Shown here: positions 46,149 through 57,876 of the stretch, one piece after another
How positions within the stretch are numbered: the stretch's first letter is position 1
Layout: every line of letters starts with the position of its first letter
Assembly: GCA_003184365.1 (NCBI GenBank)
Contig: NKYR01000068.1
Span: forward strand, 62,001-126,000
Direction: 5' to 3'
Source of the DNA: Evernia prunastri
Taxonomy: Eukaryota > Ascomycota > Lecanoromycetes > Lecanorales > Parmeliaceae
DNA: 64,000 nucleotides
Notes under the pieces: model-generated
Told to the model about the DNA's origin: nothing
What the model saw: only the letters and a program-made list of their open reading frames with translations
Database searches by the model: none
Made by a program: the position numbers and the translations under genes

Positions 46149-48647
46149 AATTATACGATAATATTCATGTCCTTTCATTAATATTTGATGTTTTCTTTAG
46201 CGGTTAACGATGATCTTGGATTTTTACGGGTTACAAGACTTTTCGATTTGACGTGAATTTTATAATTACATATCCATCTACTTCTTGTGAAAGGATTGTA
46301 TGATAGTAGTTATAGAAGCCAGCGCAGCTTTCGTAGATCTTTTTTGCTTTCACAGGATGGCGAGATGGGAGTGCCTGCGACTTTTTGATTGATAGTCTTT
46401 GGTAGTAAGCTCTCAGTTGAAAAGCGAAGCAGCAGAAAGACCGTCATCAATAATAGAGCCCTCAATGCACTCGCTGAGGCCCGGGCAGCCTGTTACGGGG
46501 CTCGAGGGTGCTCGGAAGCGATCCCCGGAAGCGGATCCCAGGGCCCTCGGGTAGCGCAGAGTAGTGAAAAACTTTCAACCAGTACTTAGTCAAATCTTAG
46601 TCAATTTTACCAGTTTTTAAGAATATCAACATAATAAGTCTTCAATTTTGTAGATTTAAATCAGCGGGGGCAAAGAGATTCCAAAATTTGCAAAAAGAAA
46701 AGTTCTGGTCACGTGATGGAACACTTGGCAAAAAAACCTTATCTTCTTCTCTTATAAGAATTTTTTTATATAATCTATATATAGAGAATTGATGAAAAAT
46801 AAATTATTGCCCCAATTTTTCTTCAAATTTATATTCAAAAATTATTAGAATCGAGTAAGAAGTCGCTAAGTTAGTATTAGGTGAAACTTTTCTCACCAAA
46901 ATACGTTCGACCAATCGGGTGCCTGAAGTCAAAGGTCTGTAGATATTATTATCGATTATGTGATTTAAAGTTAAGCGAGAGACTCGAAATCTATCTGCTT
47001 TTTCGTATCAACGTCGCGAAGAAAAAAACTTTAGATTTAATTAATTTAGATAATTTTTACTCGAGAGTGTGCTTTTAAAATATAACGAAGATCGATATAA
47101 GAGAAAGGGAGTATTTAGATATCTAGATAGATAAAGCATAAAGAGATATGATAGACTAAACCCTAAAATTTTGAATACCTACTAAGCTTATCGAAGTACA
47201 CGTTCTGATAGAGTAAATTTAACAGTTAACTTTATTTTCAATGGTAGAAAATCGAAAACGTTTCGTAATCTAAATCATGTACAAATGGATCCCGTAATTA
47301 TCACTATTCCAGCTTAAAATTATCATGTGTAAACCATGTCTAAACCGTTTCTGAGAATCAGGGTTGACCCATAAGGTAGAGTATTGGTGCTAACCCTACC
47401 CCTATTGCATAACTAGAGGTGTTGCATAACTATGTGACATCGAGTATTGATCAATTGCAAGCATGTGAGAAGACTACAAAACTGCCTGCATCTGCAGGCT
47501 GACAATTTATTTCCAACAATCCCGAGAATGTCACATACGAGGCAATGCGATTTCGAGACAAGAAGCTTCGAGCTACGAGGGACAAGTCAGAACAGACTCG
47601 AATTTCCGACGAACGAGAAATGTTTTATGTATGGGCTGTGTGACGATCTCATTACACAATTTTGTTTCATATGAGTAAATGAACAATGTCATAAGAGAGA
47701 AACGCTTCAGACGCTTCAGACGATACTACTACTGGGTAGAAAGCGAGTCGAATTCGACCTTTCGAGAACGACTAATGTAAAAAATTTCTTGTCTGCCAAT
47801 CCCTTCGGAGAAGCGTTCGCTGCAGGTTGGTGGGTACGCGCGGATACACGCTAGAGCTTTGGCATTATGATCAGACAACGGGTCCTGGGAGAGTATTGTA
47901 AGTCTATGTTTCAAATCTATGTTGGTACGGATCAAAGAAAAGAAAAAGGACCCTTTTGAGGACGGCATGGGACCGCTACGAACGAGGCAAAGGGACATTG
48001 ACAGCGATGCAGGCCAGGTATCTTACCTTTCCAGTGACGAAGTTGAGCTTCTTGCGTTTTTGCGTTAAAACGACCCTTGAACGGATTTTGCAGTTCAAAA
48101 TTAGAAAGTCCGCGCTGGAGAATATAGATCCTCGGCAGCCACGTCTTCGTCTTCTTCAAGCCGGATGAAACACTTCCCAGCCTAATGGCCCTTTACGCAG
48201 GGTCGTGAGGATGATACTGCTAGTCTCCGACGACTTCGGGGCCGCGATTGGCCTCTCTGTAATTGACCAAACTGGTCTTGAGGCCATCCACAGGCGACCC
48301 ACTAGTGCTACATGAACTTGTCACCCATGAAGATGTGCAAGAGAATACATTTTAGTACAATAGCAATCGAATTGAAGATATTGTCCAGCTATCTGACAGG
48401 TGCTATCCTGATATCGGTCTCATGAATTAGAAGCACAAAGACTTTTCCCGAGCAGAAGACAATCCTCATCCCTGCTATGCTATAGAACAAATGCAAGTCG
48501 GATATCATCGCTGTAATGCACAATGCACATTGGTCCATACGCCGGCTCAAGACGCCCAAACCAAGGCCCTGGAGGCCGTAGCAAATATCGACCGTCGAAG
48601 AAAGGAGTGTACATCCATGTTGGTTAATACATAGCGTTTTCAACGCC
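46149..48647. other. AT-rich intergenic stretch, TE relics likely
   Basis: No gene supported. 46570-47450 is strongly AT-rich with many stops. A GC-rich patch lies at 46480-46560. A segment near 47340-47385 (AACCGTTTCTGAGAATC...GACCCATAAGG) vaguely resembles the end of the repeat at 43300, so more decayed repeat DNA may be present. 48180-48640 is ordinary flank of FPR4. Confidence 0.5.
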
Positions 48648-50491
48648 CTAATTGACCTCCAGCAGCTTCAGGTCAAAGGTAAGCTCCGAATTGCCGGGTA
48701 TCCCTGCCACTCCCTTCTTGCCGTATGCGAGATCCGCTGGGATGATGATGCGGCGCTCACCGCCGGCTTGCATACCTGCAACCCCAATGTCCCAGCCTTT
48801 GATGACTGAGCCATCGCCGATGGTGAAGCTAAACGGCTTGCCCTTTTTGTTCGCTGGTAGTCCGTTAGCGTCTACTTCTTCCGCGGCGAATCGGGGACTT
48901 ACAGTCAAAAACTTTTCCATCCTTGAGCTTCCCGATGTACCTCATTCCGACCTTGCTCCCTTTCTTCGCAGCAGGTCCTGCGCCCAACTTCTTGTCATCA
49001 ATCTTGACGCCCTGCACCGTTTTCATCCCGAGGCTGGCTTTGGACTTTCCATCTTCTTTTTTTGACTCAATTTTGGTCTTGTCTTTGCTGTCGGTTTTGA
49101 TCGTGTCCGGTGAGCCTGCGGGGCCCTGCTCTAGATTTTTCGCAAATTGGACCTTCTTGTCTCCCTTTAGCGGGCTGTCTTTGGCTGCAGCAGCAGCATC
49201 CTCTTTCTGCACTTCTTTGTTCTCAACAGCTGCCTCAACTGCCTTGCCTGCATTGTTCTTCAACTTCTTGAGTTGCTTCTTGCTGAGCTTAGTCTCTCCG
49301 TTGGTGGTCGGCTCTGCTGGTTTGAGAGATTTGGCCATTATATCGTCAAGGGTAGCAAGCGCTTCCTTCCCGTCATCAGACTCCTCACGAGCGCGCTTGT
49401 TCTTGCCTTTCTTCATCGGCTCCTCTTTCTTGGCAATCTCATCTTTCTTCACGAGCTTAGGCGGCTTTTCCTCATCCTCGGACGCTACCTCCGTTATTCG
49501 GGGATCCTCAAGAGTATCAAGCTCATCGCTTTCCTCGTCATCTTCAAGCTCATCTTCATCTGGAGACATGTCATAGTCATCTTCTTCATCTTCGCCATCG
49601 TAGAGCTCGTGCTCGTGGTTATGGCCACTGTCGGCCGGAACCACGTAATTGCCGGTAAGATAGATAGTGTGGGTACCAGATACTTTGAAGTACGCTGTCT
49701 GATCTTCGCCAATTGTCAAGTCAAGAGTCTGCTGGCACTTCTGAATAGGCACAGTAAGCACGAAGTTCAGATCACACGAAGAAAATCGTGTTGCTTGCCC
49801 ACCTTTTCTGGATCCAAGGTACAAACAACCACCTCCTCCATTCCATCCATCGAGCCCTCAGTGTCGTCCTCGTCAATATCTTCGTCTTCGGAATCCTCAG
49901 CCACGGCCTTGCCCTTTCCTTTGTTTGCCTTTTTTGTGTTAGACACTCCGTTTACCTGAAGAGAGTCATCCATGTCCATCTCATCTTCGACATCATCTTG
50001 GCCCTCGGCTACAGCTTTCATCATTTGCAGCATGGCAGCTTCTTTTCGCGCTTTCTTAGTTTTCGATGGATCACTCGGACCGCCGTTTTTCTCCTCGTCG
50101 TCGCTTGAAGACTCATCTTCTCCATCCTCATCGTCAGACTCACGTCCGGCCAACAAAGCTTTAAGGTATTCTTCTTCGTCGTCGTCGGAACCCTCATCCG
50201 AGTCTGAATCCTGTCCCGGATTGGTATCGTAAACGAGCTTTAGGGTCGATCTTGGCTTAGTGTCACCATTAACTGTGCCGGTGTGTTGAGGTGCAGTGCT
50301 TGGGTCAATGGCAGCCATAGTGATACGAAACTAAAATTGCCTTGTCAACTGTCCAACCTCGTTTCTAGAACCATGGAGGCAGCTTGAGCTGTTATTCTTA
50401 CAGTGGCAGGAAAGTCAGCAATCGCTGGAATCATGACATCGCCGGCTGGAACCTTGAGTCCGTAGACTTGGACGGGAAGCAAGCTCGCCAT
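48648..50491 (-). CDS. FPR4: FK506-binding nuclear prolyl isomerase (FPR3/FPR4 type)
   Basis: Four exons on the minus strand: 50491-50402, 50330-49803, 49740-48903 and 48853-48648, with introns of 71, 62 and 49 nt, giving 553 residues. The N-terminal nucleoplasmin-like domain starts MASLLPVQVYGLKVPAG and resumes, after a long acidic insert of Asp/Glu/Ser runs, with CTLDPEK and GTHTIYLTGNYVV. Acidic and then Lys-rich tracts follow (about residues 250-450). The C-terminal FKBP domain (about 462-553) has VGMRYIGKL, DGKVFDSN, VIKGWDIGVAGM, ERRIIIP, LAYGKKG and a final LTFDLKLLEV. The family catalyses prolyl cis-trans isomerisation, is sensitive to FK506, and acts in the nucleus or nucleolus as a histone chaperone and histone-tail proline isomerase. 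Its start is 452 bp from that of REV1 on the other strand. Confidence 0.95.
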
Positions 50492-50942
50492 TGTGGGTAG
50501 TCGAGAAGAGCGAGGTCTGGAAAGGTTCTATTGGTGAGGAGCTCGATCCTTCAGTGAAATGGATGGTGACACAGTATTCCTGCAACTTGTACAATACTGA
50601 TGTATTTGTTCTCTTTATGATATGGTGAAGGAAACAAACAGTTCGTGAGAAAGTGAAAGCTCGAGTAACTCCGGTAAATCGAACTTTTTTTAAACCCACT
50701 TTTTTCCATTAAAGCCTTATCGGCGTGTGTATCTTAGCGTGTAGCCGCTTTACGCAACCACAAGACTTCTTTCATGCAGTTACGACAGCCTTCTTGGCAT
50801 TCATGCCATGTGCATGTCTCAGAGGCAAATGATGAGCTCACTACATGATCACTCAGAAATGACACTCAACTGCTCTCGCTTGCCCTGGCGGCTACCTCAG
50901 AAGAGGTGATGGGTTCATAAACCAAAAGCATAGAAACACAGC
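50492..50942. promoter_or_regulatory. Shared divergent promoter of FPR4 and REV1
   Basis: A 451-bp region between two start codons pointing away from each other. Sequence shows mixed composition with no motif I can name. Its compactness implies that both transcripts start within it. Confidence 0.5.
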
Positions 50943-53900
50943 ATGGGCTCACGACTGGAGGCAAATTCATCTGCGGTGCGCAAGAGAATAGAGAAGCACA
51001 GGTTCGAGGATGAAGGGGGAGAAGAGTATGAATCGTCCAAGTTTGGGGGCTTCAATGACTACTTTCGAAGGAAGAAAATCAAGCTTCAAAACCTCGACGC
51101 GAACTTGAGGTCGTCCTCAGCCAACAACCCTCCGATCTTTCGTGGGGTCGTCGCTCACGTCAATGGCTATACGCAGCCATCACTTAACGACATACACAAA
51201 TTAATCGTTTCTTATGGTGGAGGATTCATGCAGTACCTTGACGGAAAGACCACGGTAACCCATATCATTGCTAGCAACCTTACGCCAAAGAAGAAGATCG
51301 AGTTTCAGAAATACCGCATTGTCAAGCCGGCGTGGGTGGTGGACAGCATCGAAGCTGGTAAACTACTTCCATGGGATGCCTACAGGGTTGTAGATGAAGG
51401 GACTGGGCAGCGTGTGCTGGGCTTTGACAACGGAAGTATAATAAGCCAAGTCAATAATCTGGACAGGGGCTACAAAGATCAGACAGAGACGAGCTGGTAC
51501 ACTGGGCAAGTGCGAGATGTGGCAAATGAGCTCAATTCACGGGTGCCGGAGTGCCCTTATCCCAGCAGTCAAACACCATTGATTGCTAGGGATACGTATG
51601 GGAAGACGGAGAAACCCGGCTCCATCTGTGCAGTTCCTGCCGATGATATACTAGACGATGATGTCCCTTCTTCCGATTTTCCTGAAGACGTAGCGGGCGA
51701 AGACTTTGACTCCACTGTTTTCCCAGCCGCGGACCGATCTTTCATTGAATCGCAGGGCATCGATACTCGCGAGCTGGCTACTGAAGATTCGACCGAAAAC
51801 AGTCGCGAAGCGGCTCCTGAGTCTTTGCTTGATGGGACAACGACTCCAGAAAGTTTGACACTGAAAGATGAGAACGATGTGCCCATTGGAATTGTATCAC
51901 CACGCACAGAAGCTGAGATGTTCGCAGTGGAGAACTTTAGCCCCAAGGATTTCGAGCTAGACGAAGACAACGTACCTGGGATTACCAACACCGAGCGGCG
52001 GTCTGCTTCCCAGGAAGTCACCTTCGAGGAGAGTCTACACACCTTGGAGCCTACCACTGAAGAACACATTGCTCCTTATCAGCCGAATTCCGATATTTCG
52101 CCTCAGAAGCGCAGCTCTAACAATGGTACCTCGCCCACAAAGCCTACCGCTGAGGAACACAACGCCCAGCTATTGTCTGATCCAAGAGTGTGGAAGTCCA
52201 CTGTTGTAAATCCTGGATTCCTGAAACAATACTACGAAGAGTCGAGATTGCATCACCTATCGGCTTGGAAAGCCGAATTGAAGTCACAGATGCAAAAGAT
52301 GGCTGCCGAGAAGACTTTGTCTCAAAGATCGCGCGAAAAGCGCGTCCCCGGTGCAAGACGATACGTTCTTCATGTGGATTTTGATAGCTTCTTCGCTGCA
52401 GTTTCATTGAAGAAATTCCCTCAATATGTTGACAAACCTGTCGTAATAGCTCATGGCGGTGGTTCAGGCTCCGAGATTGCCAGCTGCAATTACCCTGCAC
52501 GCAAATATGGTGTGAAGAACGGCATGTGGATGAAACACGCCCAGAAGATGTGCCCGGAGTTGAAGGTTCTACCGTACGACTTCCCAGCTTACGAAGACGC
52601 CAGCCGAAACTTTTACTCTGCAGTCATGGCTACAGGTGGTGTGGTGCAGAGCGTAAGTGTAGATGAAGCTCTGGTAGACATCAGTGCCCGTTGCATAGCA
52701 GCTGGGGGTCATGAAGGTAAAGGTATTCACGAAGGGAGCATCTGGCGTGAGCAGGCCGAAGCCGACGAGATCTCAAGCAAACTGCGGGAGGAAATCAAAG
52801 AAAAAACTGGTTGCGCTGTCTCTGTCGGCATTGGAAGTAACATCTTACTGGCGAAAGTCGCTCTGCGGAAAGCCAAACCTGCAGGTCAATATCATATAAA
52901 GCCTGAAGAGGTCTTGGACTTTCTAGGAGGTCTGACAGTACAAGAACTCCCAGGAGTTGCGTATAGTATCGGTGGTAAGCTAGAAGAAATTGGGGTCAGG
53001 TATGTGAAGGACGTACGAGAGCTCTCGAAAGAGAAGATGGTTACCACGCTGGGGCCTAAAACGGGAGAGAAGATCTGGGACTACGCCCGGGGCATTGACC
53101 GAACTGAGGTTGGAGAGCAAGTAATCCGCAAGTCGGTCTCAGCAGAGGTCAATTGGGGAATACGCTTTGTGACTCAAGAACAGGCGGATGAATTCGTCAA
53201 CAGCCTATGCGAAGAGCTCCATAAGCGCTTATTGAATGAAGGACTCAAAGGACGGCAACTAACAATGAAGATCATGAGGCGTGCTGCCGATGCTCCTTTG
53301 GATCCACCTAAGCATCTCGGACACGGTAAATGTGATACATTCAACAAAAGTCTGATCCTTGGCGTCGCTACAAATGACCAAGACGTAATGGGCCGGGAAG
53401 CCATCTCTATCATGCGCGGCTTTGGTTTCTCACCAGGAGAACTGAGAGGTATCGGAATCCAGATGCAAAGACTAGAGCCGCTCAAAGGCGACAACCCACA
53501 AGATAGCAGCCAGAGACGGCTTCAATTCAAGACTTCAAACACTCCAAACCGTTCTATACCTAAAGACAACACCAACGTGGACGACATAGAGAGCCCTCAA
53601 AAGCCCAAAGTTCCTCCCCCACCACACCCCGCTGCTACGTTTGCAAAGGAGACGTCTCCGACCCCAAATGGCAAGCCTCGCATACCTCTGAACACCTTAG
53701 GGACTCAATTCGTACTTCCCACGCAGGTAGATCCGGAGGTCCTTGCGGAACTTCCTTCAGACATTCGATCGAAGCTACTAGGCAAGCAGACCGCTTCAAA
53801 ACCGAACCAGTCTCGGGATGCAACGCCTACGCTCAGATCTCGCTCTGGCACACCCACACTCCCTCCGGACGCTCTTCCCTCCCACTCCCAGCTCGACCCT

Positions 53901-54722
53901 GAGACCTTGGACGCACTCCCTGACGATGTCCGCGCCGAGATCCTAGCTTTCTACCACAAATCCCCACACAAGGCCTTGGCCAAAGCAGCTCAAGCCGTTC
54001 TACCTCAATCTCCACGTAAAAATCGCACAACAAGACTGCCCAAAAAGCTCACAACGCCCACCAAACGGCGCGGTGGCTTGTTCTCGCGCGCCGGCAACAA
54101 AGCACCTTCTGCCTTCTCCACCCTCACCCAATCCAATTTTGTCGCCAATGCTCGCCCTGGCCCTTCGTCCTCCAAAGCAGGTGCCGAAGAAACAGCCGCG
54201 GATATCCCGGACGACTTCCTCTCCGCCCTCCCCGATGACATCCGCCGCGAAGTCCTTGCCCAGGCCCGCCGTGACAGCTTGCAGAAGAAAGGTGGCATCG
54301 CCTTCGCTTCCAACAGGAAGAAGCGACCCCTCAACGCCAAGGGCCACCAACCTACCGGCCAGCGCACCCTCACCCTCCCGCCGCCTCCGCCGAAACCGAC
54401 CTTCACGGCTCACAAGTTCACTCGGCTGCCCGAGCTACGCGGCGCGATCAGTTCGTGGTTTGAAGAGTTCAGGGACGAGGGACCGTACGCCGAGGATGTC
54501 GATGCGTTGGTGAAGTATCTGGGGAAAGTGGTCGGGGACGAAGGGGATATGGAGAAAGCGGTCAGTGTGGGGAGGTGGTTGGGTTGGGTGGTCGATGAGG
54601 GGGTGGGCGATGGCAGTGGGAAGGTAGAAGGGGACAAGGTCTGGGCGGAAGCTGTGGCGAGGGTGCAGGAGGGTGTTCAGAATGCTGTGGAGGGCAGGGG
54701 GCTCGGGAGGGTGGAATTTTGA
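50943..54722 (+). CDS. REV1: DNA repair deoxycytidyl transferase REV1
   Basis: Intronless, 1259 residues. Domains in order: a basic N-terminus, a BRCT domain (about 64-152; FRGVVAHVNGYTQPS ... WVVDSIEAGK), a disordered acidic linker, and the Y-family polymerase core (about 470-890). The metal-binding palm motif is HVDFDSFF (Asp479, Asp481) and the second acidic pair is SVDEA (Asp574, Glu575). Next come ubiquitin-binding UBM-type motifs with the LP core (ELPSDIRSKLL near 933, ALPDDVRAEIL near 988 and ALPDDIRREVL near 1091) and a C-terminal REV1 domain (about 1155-1259) that docks other translesion polymerases. The enzyme inserts dCMP opposite abasic or damaged G and scaffolds Pol zeta. Length and order are as expected for fungi. 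It converges with VTC4, ends 179 bp apart. Confidence 0.97.
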   Translation: MGSRLEANSSAVRKRIEKHRFEDEGGEEYESSKFGGFNDYFRRKKIKLQNLDANLRSSSANNPPIFRGVVAHVNGYTQPSLNDIHKLIVSYGGGFMQYLDGKTTVTHIIASNLTPKKKIEFQKYRIVKPAWVVDSIEAGKLLPWDAYRVVDEGTGQRVLGFDNGSIISQVNNLDRGYKDQTETSWYTGQVRDVANELNSRVPECPYPSSQTPLIARDTYGKTEKPGSICAVPADDILDDDVPSSDFPEDVAGEDFDSTVFPAADRSFIESQGIDTRELATEDSTENSREAAPESLLDGTTTPESLTLKDENDVPIGIVSPRTEAEMFAVENFSPKDFELDEDNVPGITNTERRSASQEVTFEESLHTLEPTTEEHIAPYQPNSDISPQKRSSNNGTSPTKPTAEEHNAQLLSDPRVWKSTVVNPGFLKQYYEESRLHHLSAWKAELKSQMQKMAAEKTLSQRSREKRVPGARRYVLHVDFDSFFAAVSLKKFPQYVDKPVVIAHGGGSGSEIASCNYPARKYGVKNGMWMKHAQKMCPELKVLPYDFPAYEDASRNFYSAVMATGGVVQSVSVDEALVDISARCIAAGGHEGKGIHEGSIWREQAEADEISSKLREEIKEKTGCAVSVGIGSNILLAKVALRKAKPAGQYHIKPEEVLDFLGGLTVQELPGVAYSIGGKLEEIGVRYVKDVRELSKEKMVTTLGPKTGEKIWDYARGIDRTEVGEQVIRKSVSAEVNWGIRFVTQEQADEFVNSLCEELHKRLLNEGLKGRQLTMKIMRRAADAPLDPPKHLGHGKCDTFNKSLILGVATNDQDVMGREAISIMRGFGFSPGELRGIGIQMQRLEPLKGDNPQDSSQRRLQFKTSNTPNRSIPKDNTNVDDIESPQKPKVPPPPHPAATFAKETSPTPNGKPRIPLNTLGTQFVLPTQVDPEVLAELPSDIRSKLLGKQTASKPNQSRDATPTLRSRSGTPTLPPDALPSHSQLDPETLDALPDDVRAEILAFYHKSPHKALAKAAQAVLPQSPRKNRTTRLPKKLTTPTKRRGGLFSRAGNKAPSAFSTLTQSNFVANARPGPSSSKAGAEETAADIPDDFLSALPDDIRREVLAQARRDSLQKKGGIAFASNRKKRPLNAKGHQPTGQRTLTLPPPPPKPTFTAHKFTRLPELRGAISSWFEEFRDEGPYAEDVDALVKYLGKVVGDEGDMEKAVSVGRWLGWVVDEGVGDGSGKVEGDKVWAEAVARVQEGVQNAVEGRGLGRVEF

Positions 54723-54901
54723 ATTTTGTTTGAATATGATGATGATCGAGACCTGAGATACCCATCGCGATGACCACATCCCTTCCGCCACGTTCGACGA
54801 TTTATAGACAGCGAATCACTCTTATACACTTTTGCTTTTTACCGATCTCTTCACAATTCAAGGTCCAAACAAATCCCCAGCGCTCACGTCCACATCCGTC
54901 T

Positions 54902-57464
54902 TTACTGACTCAGCCGGATCCCAAAACTTATGCCCACCGCCGCAGCCAGGCCCGCACACAAGAAGCTGGGGCCCCATTTGTCATGATATCTGACAGCTCT
55001 TCGTCCCCTGATCATCTGTACACGCCAGAGGTAAAGCCCCATACTGTACAGCAATGCGACACAAGCTACGATGGTGAAGGCCCATGCACTGGCCAGGGAT
55101 ATTGAGTCACCGAAGTTGAGGAGGGTTGCGGCAATGGAGCCGAGTATGATGCTGAATTCCAGCCAAGAGAGGAAAGTACGCTCGGCCGCGAAGTAAACCT
55201 TGGGCTCGACCCTCACGGGAACGTGGATGCGTTTACCGCGTGGTGCTTTAAACCTACGAGCTTCGACCTGACTGGGCGGTACGTCTCCGAGGGCAGTTAA
55301 CGCAGAGCCTGGGATAGGGGTCGGTTGGGGTGTTGGTGAGATCTTCGATAAACCCGTAGCGATGTAGGAGCCGACCAGTGCTATGTGGTGCGTGAGGACC
55401 TTTCCACGATAGTGCCAGCCCCCTATTCGCTTTGCTTCTTCCATGTCATCCATATCTTCGTCTTCGGAATCGTAGATGGGGTAGTCGTCAGGGTTTTGGG
55501 CTAGGGGGGTGGCGAAGATACGTTCTTCGACATCGAGAGCGTTAGGATCCGCGGAGCGATGTTCCATGCCGTATTGTTCCATAGCGTCTCGAGCTGTGCG
55601 GAGGCCCAGAATGCTCTGGTTGCTGTCGGCTGCTTCAGAGTCGCCTTGGAGGGTGCGACTGGTTCGGGAGTCTGGGCGTTGCTCTTCTGAGGCTTCTTCG
55701 GTCTCCGTGTCATTGTCTTCTTCTGTGTCATCGTCGATATCGTCGCTGGTAGAATAGTTTGTTGATTGACCTGGTCGTTCAATGCCGAAGCGGTGGGTGA
55801 CGGGTTTCCGGATGTCGACATCCATTTGCGGCATCCAGAACGGCAGGAGGTTAATTCGGGTTGGGAACATGGTTGCGGTACCGTGGATGAATTTGCTGAA
55901 CTTGGGGACGGCTTCGACGATGTGACTGCTTATAAGCTCTCGTACCCACTCTGGTGGATCTTGACCCGCTTGTGTCTGGAGCTTGACCTCAAGTACAGCA
56001 TACGGGAAGCGTTCAACGTCCTCAGACGGCAGCTGCGAAAATGGGTAATCGATACCAATGTCCATCCTCCGCCAATTCTTGCCGGCTCGTTGTTTCCCAT
56101 CAAGATTATCTTCACGGGTCATGGTCAGTTCTGTGTCCAGGGATATCCGGACTCTGGCATCGCCTGGGAGCTGGAAAGCCGTCCGATTGTAGAAAGACCT
56201 TGTGACTGGCACAAGTCTCCTCGTGATAACTCGATACTGTATCTCTCGAGCCAGCTGTTCCAAGTCCGCGATCTCCTTCTCGCTCTTCTTGCCTTCTTTT
56301 CTTGCCTTTTCAAAGATACTTTCCACGGTCATCCTGCCACTCAAAAAGGCGTTCATGTTCTTTTCCTTGAGTGAGAATCGTGCTTTGACTGATTTCTCTC
56401 CAGTCCAGTCTTCTCGATGAGTTTTTCGCTCCACGAAGATTGTCTCTGTTTCCATGCCACCATACCATCGTAGCCGGATCGCTTCTGCACCTTCAGTCTT
56501 CTTTAGACGCCCAGTGTACAGCTCCCATGTCTCTGGGTTGTCATAGTAGATTGATGATATCGCGGAATCTTTGATTTCGAACTCTTTGTTCGCATTGAAG
56601 ACTAGCACCGGAAGATGCTTCAATATGATGAGCTTCAACTCTGTAATATTGTCTGGGTGCACCCAGTATTTGGTGGTTTGCCGGACGAAGTTCTGTTGGC
56701 CTCCACCAGCTGCACTGTCACCTTTGATAGGGTCTCCCCTCGTTCGTACAAGGTCGTAGAGCTTGGAGAGCTTGACGATGAACGCATCGTAATTATCCTT
56801 GAAGAAGGGCTTCGCTTTCAGTCGTGCGGCAAAGACCGGCTTAAGATGCCATTCTGTTTGTTTCTGCTGTCTATTAGCGCAGGCCCCGTCCGTGCCCTAT
56901 GACCCAAGTATCTTGATGCCAGGGACTCACATCATGCTTCTTGATGATCTTTTGAAACCCCGTGTAATTCAATTGCGTGAATTTGGCCAGATCATGCACG
57001 TCGGCAATGATATCACTTAAATCCTCTTCCAGTAGCATGAAATCATCTTCCGTAGGTAAATCTTCCTCTTCCGCTTGTCCAGCACTTCCATTCTGTGAAG
57101 ACTTCGGCCCTCCCTTGTCCAAGCGCCCAATGACATGGTTGACTTCTTTCTCGCTGGCCTTGATCCGTCTCACTATCTCTCCCGATTTGACTCGCTGGAA
57201 TGTGAAAACCTTTTCTAGCTCCCCTTCCAACTCTGCAACGAAGGATTTCTCGTCATCTTCAGTCCAGGGTCTCCGCTTTGGGTGGGGATTTTGCGGAGTA
57301 GGATCGTCTTGGTAAGGGGTCTTGAGAGCGTCTTTGAGGTCGTCGTAGGCTATGTAATAGTAAAAGTAGTCTTTCAACAGCGACGTCCGGAGTTGCTGGC
57401 CAAAGCTAGATAATGGTTGTCAGAAGTTTGATTTTCTTGGAAGGTGGGGTAACACATACTGCAT
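54902..57464 (-). CDS. VTC4: Vacuolar transporter chaperone 4, polyphosphate polymerase
   Basis: Three exons on the minus strand: a 5-nt exon 57464-57460 (ATG plus two bases), 57405-56931 and 56863-54902, with introns of 54 and 67 nt, giving 813 residues. It starts MHFGQQLRTSLLKDYFYYY, an SPX domain (about 1-165) that senses inositol pyrophosphates. Next is the VTC catalytic tunnel domain (about 215-510), with NFVRQTTKYWVHPDN, RLRWYGG, ERKTHREDW and SVKARFSLKEK supplying the basic residues for ATP and polyphosphate. A long acidic linker (DDIDDDTEEDNDTETEE) leads to a C-terminal three-helix membrane domain (about 700-813). VTC4 makes polyphosphate from ATP and passes it into the vacuole as part of the VTC complex. 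The conserved tunnel residues argue for VTC4 over VTC2/3. Confidence 0.94.
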
Positions 57465-57876
57465 TATTGTTTTGGCGCCAAGGATTCGTAGCAGCTAGGA
57501 AGACTGTATATACTTGGAGTATGAATATGAATATGGATCTGAATGGAGAGACTTAGGATGAATGTACTGAGGTGCGATGGTATAAAGATGAAGTCATAAT
57601 CGTAATATATATCGAGGGGCGACAATGGCGAGTAAGTAAGATACAGAATACTTACCATAAAAAGGAAAAGCATTTGGAGCATTTTACGGGACAGTTGCCA
57701 TTGACCAATCATATATCACCATATCACCCCTGTTCAACACGTGCGTTCGTCTTGGCTTTTACTCATATGTATGTTAGGTACTCAGAATTGATGGGAATGA
57801 ATTGCCAGCATGTTGCTTTGCATCTAACAGTAAAGTATTCTTACACATTCCTTTCTACTGATACAACCACACTCTC
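57465..57876. other. Short intergenic spacer VTC4/OST1
   Basis: A 412-bp region holding the upstream sequence of VTC4 and the 3' flank of OST1, both on the minus strand. A cluster of ATAT-rich sequence around 57500-57620 may include the VTC4 core promoter. No gene. Confidence 0.5.

Noticed and set aside
46480..46560. GC-rich patch with apparently related half-sites in an AT-rich tract
   Set aside because: The inverted similarity is too poor to call a foldback element.
48389..48643. 84-codon minus-strand frame after FPR4
   Set aside because: No domain, and it lies in the 3' flank of FPR4 with no splice link.
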